Origin: Bedellia somnulentella
Taxonomy: Eukaryota > Arthropoda > Insecta > Lepidoptera > Bedelliidae
Direction of reading: 5' to 3'
Length of the DNA stretch: 64,000 bases
Assembly: GCA_963576735.1 (NCBI GenBank)
Contig: OY755170.1
Span: forward strand, 22,490,875-22,554,874
Numbering within the stretch: the stretch's first letter is position 1; each line of letters begins with the position of its first letter. Positions 1-12,912 of the stretch are shown here, piece after piece. The notes beneath the pieces are model-generated. The model saw nothing but the letters and a program-made list of their open reading frames with translations. It did not search any database and had not been told where the DNA came from. Both the position numbers and the translations under genes were made by a program.

Positions 1-293
1 CGTTTACGCCTATGGCACGTTAGTTAGTTTTCTTGATAACTGTCTCATAATATATTTTAATAAATTTAGATTTGCAAATTAACTTTATTACTGAATTATC
101 CTTCAAATAATTTGTCCACATATTCTGAAAAACTGTTGGATTCTAAAGTACAAATTAGTTGAGATTATTTTTGATTGATAGATTCACATCAATATTTTGT
201 GTAAGTTTAGTTTACCTCTTCATAAAATCAGCTAGCTTGTGAGTCTTATGGATAAAAAAGTTATTACAAAAAGTCAATGTCTTACACATACAA

Positions 294-482
294 ACATACA
301 TATACTCACGGCTATAAATCCCTAGAAGGGGTAGCTAGAGCTAAGGAATTAGAAATTCCTCAGCCACTTTTGGAAAGTTGTGAGGGGAAAAGATGGTAAA
401 ATAAAGGTTGTTGGTGATGGGTCTCCAACCGCATCGCCCAAAAAATCCTTAAAAGCCCCCAATACCGTTTGTCGCCTCTTAC
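294..482 (-). repeat. SINE-A copy, 5'-truncated
   Basis: Family A repeat: full copies run about 240 bp, from a GTGTAGTGTCGGC head to a GCCGTGAGTATATGTATG tail with (TATG)n. This copy starts within the tail on the + strand (ACATACATATACTCACGG) and breaks off at GTCGCCTCTTAC, so the head is missing. Confidence 0.85.
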
Positions 483-2144
483 ATTTAATTATAGCTATTA
501 TAACAGCATTGTGTAGTATGCTATTATATAATGGCAGCCGATGTCCATAAAGTAAATGTCTCACAAGAGTAAATCTATATTCACATATTGAGATCGGGGT
601 ATGAACTTTTGCTGTGATCCCTACCAACGCATGTATGAGATGAGAATTTGACCTATACTCAAAAGAGCATTGTCCAATGTAATAAAGTAATTGACAGGTA
701 TAGTATAAAGGCAGAAACAAGAACAAAAGTCATAGAGCAAACTAAAAAAGTGAAAGTAAATTTTTAAACCCACATAATGTCATTGGTATTTTTGTTGCTT
801 ATAAAGTTAAAGAAATTAGTTAGTAAAATACTTAAATATTTGGGAATATGCTTTCCCGTTTTATAATTTTTGATATTAGTATTTTGCTTTAGCTTTGATT
901 GTTAAATTGAAAAATCTCGGTCTTCTCTACTCTGTAACTCCATTAAAAGAAGATTAAAAGAAAGTTGTTCCGCGCCACGGCACTACAAAAAGTACTCGGC
1001 TACCCAGGTGGCCTACAAAAACTTATAAATATTATGAGACTACAGCTATAAGTTGCAATATTAACTGTGAAAGTAATACCTTTTTATTAACCAAGTACTC
1101 AGCCAGGATGAAATAACTTTCTGTTCACTACATAAGCTACGGTTGTAGTTCTAATTATATGGCTTGGCGAGAACTTATTTTCTCATTTTGTTTGTGAGTA
1201 AACTTTGTATTGCTTAGTTTATAGTTTAAATGTTTCTGTTAAACGTCAATACATAGCAATAATCTGCCGATTTAAGGCTATAGGTTCAGTTTTGGTGATA
1301 GTTTTGCTTGATTTCCAAGTTCAATAAGGCAATTTAATACAAAAACCAATTACAATTAGTAATATACATATTCAATATACGACATGGTACAATAATGAAG
1401 TATGTTAGGATTTTAGTAAATGAACGAGTTAATTTTCTGAATACCTTTAGAAGTTGAGAGGGGTAAGTACCCTCAGCCGTCACTACATACATGTATATCT
1501 GGTTGCTAGCTTTGAAATAATAAACAAAAATGTACCAATATTAATTTCAGGCAATAAAGAAAAGTTAATTTCTTTCATAAGAATTCCTCAGTATTGTACG
1601 TTATGTCTTTTGTCATCAAATATCATTGAGAATGGCAAACATCAGAAATGAAGAAAAATAAAAGCTATACAAAGATATAAATGAAAAAGCAGGCGTGCCT
1701 CCTCTTGGGAGATTATAAATACGTCGAAAACACACAGTCGAAATACATAATTATTTACGCGGAAGAACTCGAATGGTAAGTCTTTTATCATTATACGAAT
1801 TTAGTTATCAAAAATTTTCCAGAGACAGTCATAATTTTCCCTTTATGCACTACACTCGTATTAATGAAGAATTCAATAGGCGGTGGCTATTCATCTCTCT
1901 CTGCTTTCGAATCGTGACGACGTCAAGTATATCACGAGTTGCAATATCGTTGCTGTCAAAATGCATACAAGTGTGTGACATTGACAAAGGCACATAGAGA
2001 AGATAGATAATAATATATTGCTGAAATAAATTTATAGAGCCAATGTGGATGGTAAAGTTAGAAGGCTTCTGAAAACGGATAAAGGTGTAGAAGAGCTAAT
2101 CTTATCTTATCGTTTACAAAATATATTAATTATATTATACATAT

Positions 2145-2642
2145 ATACATATTCTCACGCCGTTAGTTCCTATTGGGGTAGGCAGAGACTATCAATCACT
2201 ACTTTGTACGACCTCTCTGGCTTCGTTCACATCCATCAATCTCTTCATACATGCTCTTTTTATTCTTCATACTGCGGACACCTGCCTTTTTGAGTACATT
2301 TTCCAATTGATCGAAATGTGTCCTTCGAGGTCATCCTCTACTAACATTACCTTCTACATTGGCTCTATGTATCTCTTTCACCAATTTACTGTCATCCATC
2401 CTCTCTATGTGCCTAAACCATGTAAACATTCCTTTTTCTATCTTTCTTACAATATAATCTTTTACACCACACCTTTCACGAATCATATCATTCCTCAAAC
2501 GATCACATAACCTTGCATTAAAAACTTTTCTGAGGGATCTCATTTCTACTGCATTCACTCTGTTTTTATGCTTCTTCTGCCACCCCCAACATTTACTACC
2601 ATACATAAGCGTAGGAACGAGGATAGCATCATGCACAGCCAT
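2145..2642 (-). pseudogene. RTE-like LINE, 3' end of ORF2 and tail
   Basis: On the minus strand, 2642-2331 stays open and encodes LVPTLMYGSKCWGW, NAVEMRSLRKVF and RERCGVKDYIVRKIEKGM, the C-terminal block after the reverse transcriptase of RTE-type LINEs. It continues degenerately to the element's tail (CGATTGATAGTCTCTGCC-like, then ..GGCGTGAG), read at about 2205-2155. Many 5'-truncated copies of the same tail occur elsewhere in the window. The RTE assignment is from memory of related insect elements. Confidence 0.75.
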
Positions 2643-3170
2643 TCGGCCTTTTCGGACATCGATTGACTAGACATTAGACTATCCAGTGCTCTATCTTCAT
2701 ATAATTATATTATCTCCAGTTTATATAAGAAAACTAGTGAAAAAAGCTAAGGAATCTTCTTTTTGATATGATAAGGTAGTAAAATGAATATATATGTATT
2801 GAAATTAAAAAAAAAACTAAAAAGTATGAAGCGTATACTGAATAAGTGGTGTTATTCGAGCCTAGTCTGAATATGCTGGTTTGGCCATAGTTTACCACTG
2901 TATCCTAACATAGTTAGGCAGACTGCAGAATGTTTTAAGTGACCCGGGAATCACAGCATGCTTTGTATATTTGGATAAACAGATGTTTGAAACTACAAAT
3001 TCAGTCACTATGAAATTAATCTATTAGTTTAACTGCATTGTAAAGTTTGTATGTTTGTAGCTCTCGAGTTCATTTTTACCCGTTGAAAGGTAAATATTGC
3101 TCATACTGAACCGTTATACTCGTATTTTTTGACGACAGAAAGTTAAACATGTCCCGGGGAAAATGGGCTA

Positions 3171-3540
3171 ATAACATAACATAACATATACGTTCACGGC
3201 GAATATCCCCGAAGGGGTTGGCAGAAGTACTAATACTTCTGAACATCACGTGACTTTGTCACCTGGTGTTCAGAGTACCCACGTTTTGCATGGACAGTGT
3301 ACTCACGTGATAGGGGGCAGGCCTATCGCCGTTTTGTACGAATACACTGTCACATGACTAAGTACAACTCAGTCATGTGGGTTTCCTCACGATGTTTTAC
3401 CTCACCGTTAGCAACCATGATAAATTAACCACACATATGTCTTTAGATAAGACAAATTGGTGTAGGCCCGACCCGGGATTTGAACACTAGTCGCTTGCAC
3501 GTTAACTGGTGTTCTACCTATTGAGCTATCACGTCGTTTT
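3171..3540 (-). repeat. SINE-B copy, tRNA-derived, full length with target duplication
   Basis: The minus strand begins ACGTGATAGCTCAATAGGTAG (box A-like) and has GTGTTCAAATCCCGGG (box B-like), so the head is tRNA-derived. The 3' tail is an ATGTT repeat. A perfect 11 bp duplication, AAAATGGGCTA, flanks it at 3160-3170 and 3541-3551, showing retrotransposition. The body includes CACGTGATAGGGGGCAGGCC. Confidence 0.9.
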
Positions 3541-3565
3541 AAAATGGGCTACTTGTATCCAAATA

Positions 3566-3690
3566 CTCACTCACGCTATTAGCTCCATTAGATCAGGCTC
3601 AGACCATCGATCTATCGCCACTTTGAGCGATCCTTGCAAACCTCTAGACACTCATAGATAATGATCAATCTTTTAGTACATTAAATTTTA
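3566..3690 (-). repeat. RTE-like LINE tail fragment
   Basis: Reads ACTCACTCACGCTATTAGCTCC then CATCGATCTATCGCCACTT, the complement of the RTE-like 3' tail. It is degenerate and 5'-truncated. Confidence 0.6.
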
Positions 3691-5145
3691 TCATTACAGG
3701 AAATACTCTTTATTTAAATACACTTTATTGAAATATAATAAAGAAAGCTACTACAGCTTGTTACATCTAGTATTAAAAAAAAACTACGTGTCATTACTGC
3801 ATTTTTTTACAAGTCAATAAAAAGTATAATTTTCTTGTTAATTTAATAGTGCTAGGGAAGCAAATTACACAGTTCACAATTCTAGCAAAGAACATTTAAA
3901 ATCGACACGGCGAGTAAGCCATATGTGCTTCAATGGTTTTGCTCGATAATGTTCGGTCAGCCTTCATATATCAAATGAATGACTCTCCTTACGACTCTGG
4001 AACTATTATTTAAGTTTCAGAAGGCTGAATTTCTGTTTTATATGCTTATCTATTATATGCTTTTATACTGTTAAAGCTGTTATTTTTCGTTGATTTTATT
4101 ATTGGTGTCGATCTTAATGGAAAGTATGATATCTTTTCATTTAGCGTCCGGTTGTTAAATAAAGGAGAAAGGTGCTCTTTTCAGTTCGAAACTTGACGTT
4201 AATAGCTTGATATTTAAGTTCTTAACTTAACCGTATATTTAAGTTAAATAGTTGACAAAAAGAACTACTTACTTATAATGTAATTTTGCATAATTTCAAG
4301 AAAGTGATAGCTTTTACATTTTTTTCTCCAATAATCATATTGATGTAAATAATATGTTTTTAAAAAGAAATATATTATTATTAATTAGATAGTGAAATTA
4401 ATTTATTTAAATATAGTGAGACCTTCGTTCAGAGAGACATTTAAAACTGAAATTCAGGCTGTTTTCCTTACTTTTTGGCAATGAGACTTAGCAAACAATA
4501 CGAAAAAATATGGTTTTTTAATTTTATTGATATCGATTTATATTTATATAACTTGAAAACTAAACACTGAATCAGAATGATACCTACAGATAGAGGTAAA
4601 TGAAAATTTTCGCTCGTCTAAATGTTTCACTATACGTGATAAACGTGTTTATTATTGTAATACTGGATTTTATACAAGTACGATATAAAACAAGTGTGCA
4701 CTTTGATTCCGATCAAAAATATTGCAAGTTATCATGGATATCTATTTATTTTTACCTATTGCTACTTCTTTTCAACTCTTTATAGTAGCATCCAACACGA
4801 AAGAGTACGAAAATATTATGTACATAGAAGAAATGTAAAATCGTGCATTGTACCAAATGTCGCAACACACTTAAAATAATCAATCAATATGTAAAGTTTC
4901 CATGGAAAAAACGGAAGAACAATCCATTCTGACCTTAAAGTTTAGGAAAAACATTGATGCTGAATGGCTCGTAGAAAGATACTAAGCTAATGTAGCGAGA
5001 TTTTAAAGTTTTATTAGAATTCTCACTATCATTATAGTTCCCACGGGAATGAGAATATCGATAAATATAAGAGAAGTTATCAAAGATCAGGTAAAGGCAA
5101 TAATAGCAAATCTCAACTTAGCTCAATAACAAGTATATAATATAC

Positions 5146-5376
5146 ATACATGTTTTCACGGTTTTAAATCCATGAGGCTAGCCAGAACTTCAGCATTAAA
5201 ATTTCCTCAGCCACATACGGAATACAGATGAGGAAAGTATTGTTAAATATAGGATGGTTGGTGATGGGCCTCAGCAACATTGTCTTACATTCACTAAAAT
5301 AGGCTTGAGACCCTAAGTTTCCTAAAGACACCCGTGGGGAGAAGAGGGTTAGTACTATTCTAAGTCGACAATACAC
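5146..5376 (-). repeat. SINE-A copy, degenerate
   Basis: Carries TACATACATGTTTTCACGG at one end and TACTATTCTAAGTCGACA near the other, with GGTGATGGGCCTC and GAGACCC between. Many substitutions suggest an old copy. Confidence 0.7.
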
Positions 5377-5632
5377 ATATATAAAAATATAAATCAGAAA
5401 TAATAACGTGAATATGATGAAAATTAGTAAAGAATTATAAATCGTTTATTTTTCTAATTAACCTATGTACAAATTATACTAGAGCACATATTTTACAATT
5501 AAAATAAGGGTGAGACATATAGAGTACATTAGTGCCATTATAGGTCGTGCCTGTGCAATGGACACTAATAATTTTATTTTTTAAAAGAATACAAAAACAA
5601 ATCGTGTTCTCCTCTAGTAAGAAAATATGTAT

Positions 5633-5710
5633 TTGTGTGTGTGTGTGTGTTTGAATGTGTTTATAGGGGGGTGTGTAGTATTTGTATATGTATGTGTGTG
5701 TTTGCGTAAA
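5633..5710. repeat. TG-rich microsatellite
   Basis: Interrupted (GT)n tract: TGTGTGTGTGTGTGTGT, then TGTG/TATG units. No association with a gene is evident. Confidence 0.8.
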
Positions 5711-6166
5711 TATATATATAATTGGATATATAATTATTTGATATAGGTAAGAAGCATCTCTGTGTCATAATTCAGGGTTAGGAGAAAGTCAGTAATTTTT
5801 TTCTTAAAATTTAATGCAGAAAGTTGAAAGAAGAAAAGCAAAGAATGCAAAGCCATTAGTGCTGACAGCTCAAATGTGATGGCCACAATGATTCTCCTTA
5901 TATTTCAGGGTTGCCGAGGGAGTTCCTATTATAACGTATCTTGTATGATGCGGGTAAATTAAAAACTTACTTTTTTTGCAGTAAACGTTTGTATATAAAT
6001 AATCGCAATTTGTATTCTGTCTAGGTATCAAAGAAATAAGAATAAAGTGTTTTATTCGAAAAAACAATATCTTTACATCAGATTTACCAGTTCCTCCGAT
6101 GAGTACTTTGAAACTCACATAAAACATGTTTGATCGTTTTTTTTTAAATTGAATATTTTTTCACAG

Positions 6167-6322
6167 GTGCCATATTTGACCAGAACACTGACGAGACTCA
6201 AAATGTGTTCAAGTTTGCGATGACTCAACACAACCAGAACGTGACCAGCCGAGGCAGGCTTGAGCTGCAGGCTTACGTTGATGTCATTAACACGGCTGAC
6301 GCTTTCAAGTTGTCTCGTTTGA
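6167..6322 (+). CDS. GluRI: Receptor exon 1 of window: start of mature amino-terminal domain
   Basis: Encodes residues 1-52 plus one base of codon 53. It opens with GAIFDQNTDE, the typical beginning of a mature AMPA receptor after the signal peptide, so at least one earlier exon with the start codon is expected. The acceptor is a T-rich tract ending TCACAG and the donor is GTGAGTAT. The exon begins with the last two bases of a Gly codon. It carries the N-glycosylation sequon NVT. The next exon supplies two bases, restoring Ile 53. No signal-peptide exon was recognised in 1-6166. Confidence 0.93.
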
Positions 6323-8426
6323 GTGAGTATGAGGATTCAACGATTTTACACCTCAATAGCTAATGTTTTTGCTTAATTGATAATAATTGTTTGTTATGTT
6401 CACGCAGTGACTTGTTACTTAAACTTGTTCGTATCGATTTTATTTTGCCTTTTGTCTTAAGCTCAGATTCAATTCCTACGCCGTAAGACATATTTTTACA
6501 TAAAATCTCAATACAATCTTGGGCTAACTTGTCAGAATGACACACTGACGACCTACAATATAGACCTCTGCTTAACTATAGCTTGAATGGCGTGGTTTGA
6601 GGCATTTGATTACTAAGATCGCGAAATAAACCGTCTACAGTAAGTTAACATTTTTTTGTGTTGCTAAATTTTACGCTCCTTATTAATGCTTGCGGAAAAA
6701 TTACAGTGCGGTCTCAAGCTATCCTAGCACGGCTAGCACGAGCGACCTTTTAGTCAATGACAAAAAGGAAAATCTATTTAAATACCGAAATAAGGACTTC
6801 CACTCTTGGTTCTGCGTTTACTTATAAGACTCTGAAATTAATTTTGCACAATTCATTATAGTGGATTAAATTATGTTTTCCCAAATTTCAGTGTAAAATA
6901 ATAATAATAAACAAGTTTCGAGATAATTTAACTGTTAGCGATATCTAGTTCGAAGCGGAATTTAAATCAAAGTAAATATTTTCTACTATTTATTAATAAA
7001 TAACTATGCTACTTACGCTCAATAATTTGGAATTATGTTTACTGAGGTTTGATTTCATCTATTGTCCTACAATATATGCAATAGAAACCATCGATATTAA
7101 AATGTCAGCTTTGTATACGCTGGCATCCGAAACTGTTTTCAATCCGAAACAAATAACGTCTATCAATCAAAAGTGTGAAACGCAGAACACCAGCAAATAA
7201 TTGCGAAGTGTGCGTGAGTGTGTGTTACGAAATGCACAAGTACCGCAAAGTTGTGTGTAAAAGTGTGTCCAAACGAGAGATATTGGAAAAAACAATAAAA
7301 TAAAATACGTTTTTCCGTTTACGGTATTGCAGTTGCAGTGGTTGGATGTCGGGCAATAGTGATTCACTTTATTGGAATAGAGAAATACAAGACCGATACT
7401 TTTAACATGTGTGCAATCTTGTTTGAACTACAGGGCTTTTTAAGATGCTAATTTTGTAATGCAGTTGAAAACTTATAAGGTCAAAGGATAAAAAATAATA
7501 GAATCTAAGGGTATGTTACGATATTTATTATAATGCAATAAAACACAATAATCCATTGCGAGGAAAACCACATAACATGCGACAATGTATTATTACTAAG
7601 CAGCGATAAGCCTGCCCTAATTACATAATGTACTGTATAAACAATACCTATACCAGGTGACAGAAGAGAATGCATGGTTTTCAGAAGTATGAATATCATT
7701 CCCTTCTCCTGAACATTAGGTTGAATGTTTATTAAAGAGAGTCCCTATAAAAGTATTCAAAGATGGCTAAAAGAAGCGCATTACTATCGTAAAACGAAGC
7801 CAGACCTTTCAATATTCAATTCCAACATAAGCAACAAAGCAGTTTTAATGTCGTCTCAGCAATAAAACAAACCTGATGGTATTTGTCTTGTTTAAAGCCC
7901 AAAAAAGTTGAAAACGAAACGTAAAAAAGCGCTTTAATTTTTCGAGCAAATAGGAACAATACAAAAATACTGGCGCGGAAATTAAAAGCAGAAACAAAAA
8001 CAAATTACCCGTGAAAGAGGGAAGCAGTGAGCACTGACGACCGTTTTGCTTCCCTCTAATGACTACCACTTTCCGGTCTTCTTAGGCCATCATATTTTCC
8101 ACAAGAACTTCTGTGGCATTGTGTATTTTTTTATTTTCACGATTTCAGATTTTGCAACGAGCAAGTCATAACCGATAATCAATCAGACCATTTTGTGAAA
8201 TGGTTGGAAATATTATTTAAATGACAAAATATATAAAGTTTGCATTATTTTATTAGCTATATAAAACATGCAGGTCGCGTTTGACTCCGTTAGAGAATAA
8301 TCTCAAAAACACAGGCGTCTGAAGTACTAATTAAAGAACATGTTTAACAAAATCCACTACTAGATAATATTTTAGAATTTATATAATATATATAAATATA
8401 TCTATATACATTGTGCTTGTAGAATA

Positions 8427-9907
8427 TTATTTTAAATAAGTGAGCAAGTCCTCAGTTACATTATAATCAATACAAAGTAAATATTTCAAGACCGCTAGTT
8501 TACATAGATATTTCGACAGATAGACTAAACCTAATAGTTTAATAAGCTTATATATATGGCGTCCTAAAAATCCCGAAAATCTCTGAGCAAATGATGTTCT
8601 ACAGAGCTTAGAAATAGAGAACTTTTGTCTGGCTATCATTCCTAAAAGCAGATTTATATAAAAGATAAACAGAACATATAGTTTTCTTACGGATAGCATT
8701 TTGCTGTTTGATAAGCTATTGTAGTTCGAGTTCTATACGGTAAGGGATAGCTTACTTTAATTAGTGCGCGTTGTGATCGTTCCAATTGTATAAGGTGTGA
8801 CTTCGCAACACCTCCCCATACCCGAATTCCATAAAGTAAAAGAGACTGACAAGGAGCCAAATATATAGTCTTGAGGAGAGGTGGTGATACTACGGATCTC
8901 ACATTCCTGAAAAGTGTTATTAATTTTTGTATTATTGTAGACAACTGTTTGAAATGTTTTTCAAACGTCAAATGTTGGTGGATTAAAATTCCTAAATATT
9001 TAACATCAGTTGTCTTTTCAATTAAAGAGGGCTGACAAATACAATTTCCCAAAAAGCTATTGATTGCTGGACAGAAACCAGAATGGACAAGTAGTTGGAA
9101 TGAGTTTATTAAAACCCAGCTGAGCATTATAAAATGTTTCATCCCAAGTTTTACCCTGAAACAAAAGAGCTGTATCATCGGCAAAGGTAACAACAACTTT
9201 AGCTTGTGCCATTTCAAGATTACAGAGTTCGTTAATGTATATCAGGAAGAGAGTTGGTCCCAAGACACTTCCTTGGGGAACGCCGTAATAAACATTAAGA
9301 GGAGAACTGATATATTCTGCAATCTTAACACTCTGTGCTCTCTCACTCAAATAGCTTTGTAGTTGAAGACCACGTACACCCAGTTGCTCTAACCTAGCAA
9401 TTAATAGAGGAACATATACTGTATCGAAAGCCTTTTGCAAATGGATTTATAAAGCTAAACTTCTCTTTGAAGCATCAAGACTATTTCCTACCCACATGGT
9501 AAAACTTAAGGCAGCATCTTCTGTCGATTTATGTTTTCTAAAGCCAAAATGGTTTTCCGATAAATGGTTGTTCTTTTCTAAGTACTTTATGAGCTGTCTT
9601 TTTATTATTATTTTTTCAAGCATTTTGACATTGTAGGTAATAATGATATGGGGCGGTAATCCTTTGGGTCCGACTTATGTACTGGAATAATAACAGATTT
9701 TTCAAAAGCTTCTGGAAATATACCAGTTGTCAGGGAAATATTAAAAATGTGGACTAGAAGGCCAGCAAGCACTGAACTATTTTGCTGAATAATTTTTGCC
9801 GATATCTTATCCCAGCCTGAAGAGACTTTATTTTTTAAATTGTTAATCATTATGATCACTTCAGTTACCTTGTACCCATATTGATGGACATTTGTAGCGG
9901 CCCCCAT
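8427..9907 (-). pseudogene. Non-LTR retrotransposon reverse transcriptase remnant (CR1/jockey-like)
   Basis: Reading the minus strand from 9907 downward: DKISAKIIQ, GIFPEAFEKSVIIPVHKS, DYRPISLLP (RT motifs 1-2), FGFRKHKSTEDAAL, LQKAFDTVYVPLL, GVPQGSVLGPTLF, then FADDTALLF, the catalytic YxDD-type box with Phe. YGIRVWGG and a thumb-like end follow. Frameshifts near 9440-9600, 9060-9220 and 8690 break the frame, so it is dead. The endonuclease half is absent. Family placement is approximate. Confidence 0.88.
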
Positions 9908-10262
9908 CTTGAATTTACAGCGATATTGAAAAAAGATATTTGTATTTTCACCAAAATTCCAAGTATATACTCAATGTCATATAAATCAGTTGAAAGGAAA
10001 GGGGTGAAATTTAAATTACTAAATTTGACCCAAAAATAAAACAAACGCGGTAAGCTAAATGAAACCATTAAATAAAAAAAAAAAACCTGGATAGTTTGTA
10101 CGTTAACCTTTTAAAATAGAACTAGCATGGGAAAAACTATTTTTCGGTTCCACATTGTAAATTTTTAGAGTTCAAAGGGACACTATTACAAAGGCTTTGC
10201 TGTCCGTCTGCCTGTCAATCGTTTACTAGACTGGTGTACATTTTTAGGGATATTGAGACTCG

Positions 10263-10580
10263 TAGACCCAAAATTTTCACGCCGTTGGCAGCACGTGACG
10301 GTTCTACCAAGTGTTCCATGTTCCTCTTGCTTGGACAGTGTACTCACGTGATAAGGGGCACGCTTAACGCCCTTTTTGCACAAATATTGTGTCAGGTGAC
10401 TAAGTACAACTTAGCCATTAGGGTTTTCTCACGAGCTTTCCTCATCTTTAACAACCGTTTTAAATATGCTCGAACCTCAAAGAATTTTCAAAAAATACGT
10501 ATGTGCCAGCCTCACTCGATATTTGAACCCATACCTTCTACATGAAAGATTTTATCCGTTATGCTATCACGGTTGTCGCA
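10263..10580 (-). repeat. SINE-B copy, degenerate
   Basis: Shares TTGGACAGTGTACTCACGTG, a GGGGCA...CGCC block and GATATTTGAACCC (box B complement) with the intact copy at 3171, but with many differences and a diverged tail. Confidence 0.7.
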
Positions 10581-10666
10581 TCACGAGATATTTCAAATTG
10601 TAACCGATGATTTATACTTTATGTTCTTGCCATTTATGTATTCATGGAGTGGAGGGTATCGTATAA

Positions 10667-10915
10667 CATACATACATATACTCACGGCTATAAATCCCTA
10701 GAAGGGGTAGCCAAAGCTACGGAATTAGAAATTTCTAAGCCACTTTTGGAAGTTACGTAGGGAAAAATTAGTAAAATAAAGGTTGTTTGTAATGGATCTC
10801 ATACCGCATCGCTCAAAAATACCTTTAAAAAAGCCCCAATACCGTTAGTCGTCTCTTACTTACACCCACCGGAAGAATTGGGGTAGTGATATTCTAAGCC
10901 GACACTACACAGCAA
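10667..10915 (-). repeat. SINE-A copy, near full length
   Basis: Runs from CATACATATACTCACGG to GCCGACACTACACAGC. A SINE-B element follows about 15 bp later. Confidence 0.88.
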
Positions 10916-10929
10916 AGCTATCGTATAAA

Positions 10930-11253
10930 AACCTAACATAACATAAACGTTCACGCCTAATATCCCCGAAGGGGTTGGCAGGGGTACTAATACTTCTGAA
11001 CATGACGTGACTTTGTCACCTGGTGTTCAGAGTGTACTCACGTGATAGGGGGCAGGCCTATAGCCGTTATATTATTTCGCTAACTCAGCCATGTGGGTTT
11101 CCTCACGATGTTTTCCCTCACCGTTAACAACCATGATAAATTAACCACACATATGTCTTTAGAAAAGACAAATTGGTGTAGGCCCGACCCAGGATTTGAA
11201 CACTAATCGTTTGCACGATAAGCGAGTGTTCTACCCACTGGGCTATCACGGTT
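10930..11253 (-). repeat. SINE-B copy with perfect 13 bp target duplication
   Basis: Flanked by GCTATCGTATAAA at 10917-10929 and 11254-11266. The head on the minus strand has GTGATAGCCCAGTGGGTAG and box B-like GTTCAAATCC; the tail is ATGTT-rich. An internal deletion relative to the 3171 copy removes part of the CACGT region. Confidence 0.92.
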
Positions 11254-11500
11254 GCTATCGTATAAATAATGATTATCCGCTGTAATTGAAGATAATGGTG
11301 CCGTAGTCTTTTTGCACCAATCTAAATTGTATTTGGCTGGATGCTTTTTTATTTTCCTTTCATAATTAACTGATAAATCCACATTAAATAATTATTCAGT
11401 TGGAATAATGCATTCAATAAAATTTTATTTACGTGTAGTACAACTCTATAAATGTTATTCATAAAATTAACAAACTTAACTTGATGTAACGTAAAATCTA

Positions 11501-11620
11501 TCTATACTATAATAAGACTGTAACGAGGTCAAAACTGTACATTGAAGAAAAAAAAATAAAAACTGGTGGAATATGTTTTATTGTCGATACTGAAGCCAAA
11601 TTTGCTATTTTTGAAAAAAA

Positions 11621-11671
<51 letters not shown>

Positions 11672-12320
11672 ATGTCCGTTCATCACGTTAATTCTACCGG
11701 ACCGATCTTGATCAAATTTGGCATGAATGTAGGTTATACACCTGGCCAACATATAGGATATAATTTATCCCGGATTTCGCAAGGGTTCCCACAGGAGCAT
11801 AAAAAAACATAACTTTTATATGGTTCCCCATATTTACACGATAATTTTTTTTTCATCGACCGACTTTATCGGACTCTTCATTAATAGTCTTTTTGAAAAA
11901 AATAAGGGTTTCATCCATTTTCATCAAAATATTTGTCCATTTAATTGTTTGTCAATAGTATGACTACTAGATATATAGGATATCACAAATTTGAGACTTA
12001 CACAAATGTCAGCGTGGCGTAGCGGTATACCGTTTGGTAAAAACTAAGTACGAAAGACCCGGGTTCGAATCTAGGGGTGGTCAAATTCTTTTTGCGTATT
12101 TTTTTTTTGCTTTTGTGTTAGGTTAGAATAATAGGATGCTCTAATCCTTCTTTTTCACATTCAACTATGCGAATATGTATGAATAAAGATAATTGAAAGC
12201 ATATTGTATGAATATTGCGTTGCTTTCTGCATCGCGGTACGATTTCTTATTTTCTTTGTTATAGATACTTCAGTTCATACCAAACTTTTATGACAGTTCG
12301 AAGACTGTCGGGTCAGCTAA
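11501..12320 (+). mobile_element. Non-autonomous Helitron, family 1, complete-looking
   Basis: Starts TCTATACTATAATAAGACTG after an A and ends ...GGGTCAGCTAA before a T, fitting 5'-TC, 3'-CTRR and A/T insertion. Just before the end, GACAGT-TCGAAG-ACTGTC forms the expected 3' hairpin. There is no coding region. It carries a (TCTG)n run at about 11623-11671 and a tRNA-like segment at 12011-12085, both shared with the second copy at 21700. Confidence 0.85.
12011..12085 (+). other. tRNA-like segment inside Helitron
   Basis: GTGGCGTAGCGGTATACCG resembles box A and CCGGGTTCGAATCTAGGGG box B. It sits at the same place in both Helitron copies (see 22170), so it moves with the Helitron. A complete acceptor stem was not recognised; it is probably a tRNA-derived SINE head rather than a functional tRNA. 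Confidence 0.6.
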
Positions 12321-12334
12321 TAATTAATAAAATA

Positions 12335-12719
12335 CTAGTGGGTAACGCTGGCGCGACTACGTCGCGTCCTAAAAAATGAGTTTATTATGAAATTTTCCCA
12401 CCAATCACAGCGCAGCTCTTGAATTTCTAATGAATTTTTCTGATTGGCCGGTTTGAAAAAATTCCGACCAAAAACAGCGTATCTCTGATAGACTAAAGTT
12501 TGCGCGCGCTTATGACACTCAAGCAAAGTCTATGGGCCAAAATCGAAACTTTGAAATTCTGTAACAATTAACTTGATCCAGTTACATCAGATGTCTGAAT
12601 TTTGTGCACACCACGGCCACGAACTGTACAAAACGATACCTGAACCAAACTTCTAGCTTAACTCATCGCGTCACAGGATTCTGGGCAAGAAAGAGGCTTA
12701 CAGAAATAATATATAAAGA
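12335..12719 (-). mobile_element. Small non-autonomous Helitron, family 2
   Basis: On the minus strand it starts TCTTTATATATTATTTCTG and ends ...GCGTTACCCACTAG before T. A 3' hairpin, CGCGAC-GTA-GTCGCG, lies just inside the end. No coding capacity: the open frame across it has no known content. Confidence 0.75.
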
Positions 12720-12727
12720 TTAACATT

Positions 12728-12910
12728 ATGTGGTATGACGACGTTCATGGCTAAGTTGATAGGTGACTAGCTCCTCGGTCCGGAGGTTGCGAATTCATTG
12801 CCCACTGGGGGCAACATATGTGATTGCACATTATGTGGGGCAACAGATGAGCATAAATGATTGTTTCTTAATCTTGAATGTTATTTAGATGTGTATTACT
12901 TATTATTAAA
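12728..12910 (+). repeat. tRNA-derived SINE (third family)
   Basis: GGCTAAGTTGATAGGTGACT (box A-like) and CCGGAGGTTGCGAATTCATTG (box B-like, changed) are followed by GGGGGCAACATATGTGATTG and an AT-rich tail. It fills the gap between two Helitrons. Only one copy is in the window. Confidence 0.6.
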
Positions 12911-12912
12911 TA

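Larger units (their letters stand above)
1..6166 (+). other. Sequence upstream of first recognised exon (intron or 5' flank)
   Basis: No host exon was recognised. It holds SINE-A copies (294 and 5146), a SINE-B (3171), and RTE-like tails (2145 and 3566). A TG-rich run lies at about 5633-5710. I see nothing definable in 484-2140, 2650-3150, 3700-5140 or 5720-6166. The missing signal-peptide exon is more likely before base 1 than hidden here, but a short exon could have been overlooked. Confidence 0.6.

Noticed and set aside
11507..11752. 81-codon open frame with repeated DRQT
   Set aside because: Also a microsatellite translation inside a Helitron.
12011..12085. Functional tRNA gene
   Set aside because: Only box A/B-like blocks; I could not pair a full acceptor stem, and it recurs inside a transposon copy.
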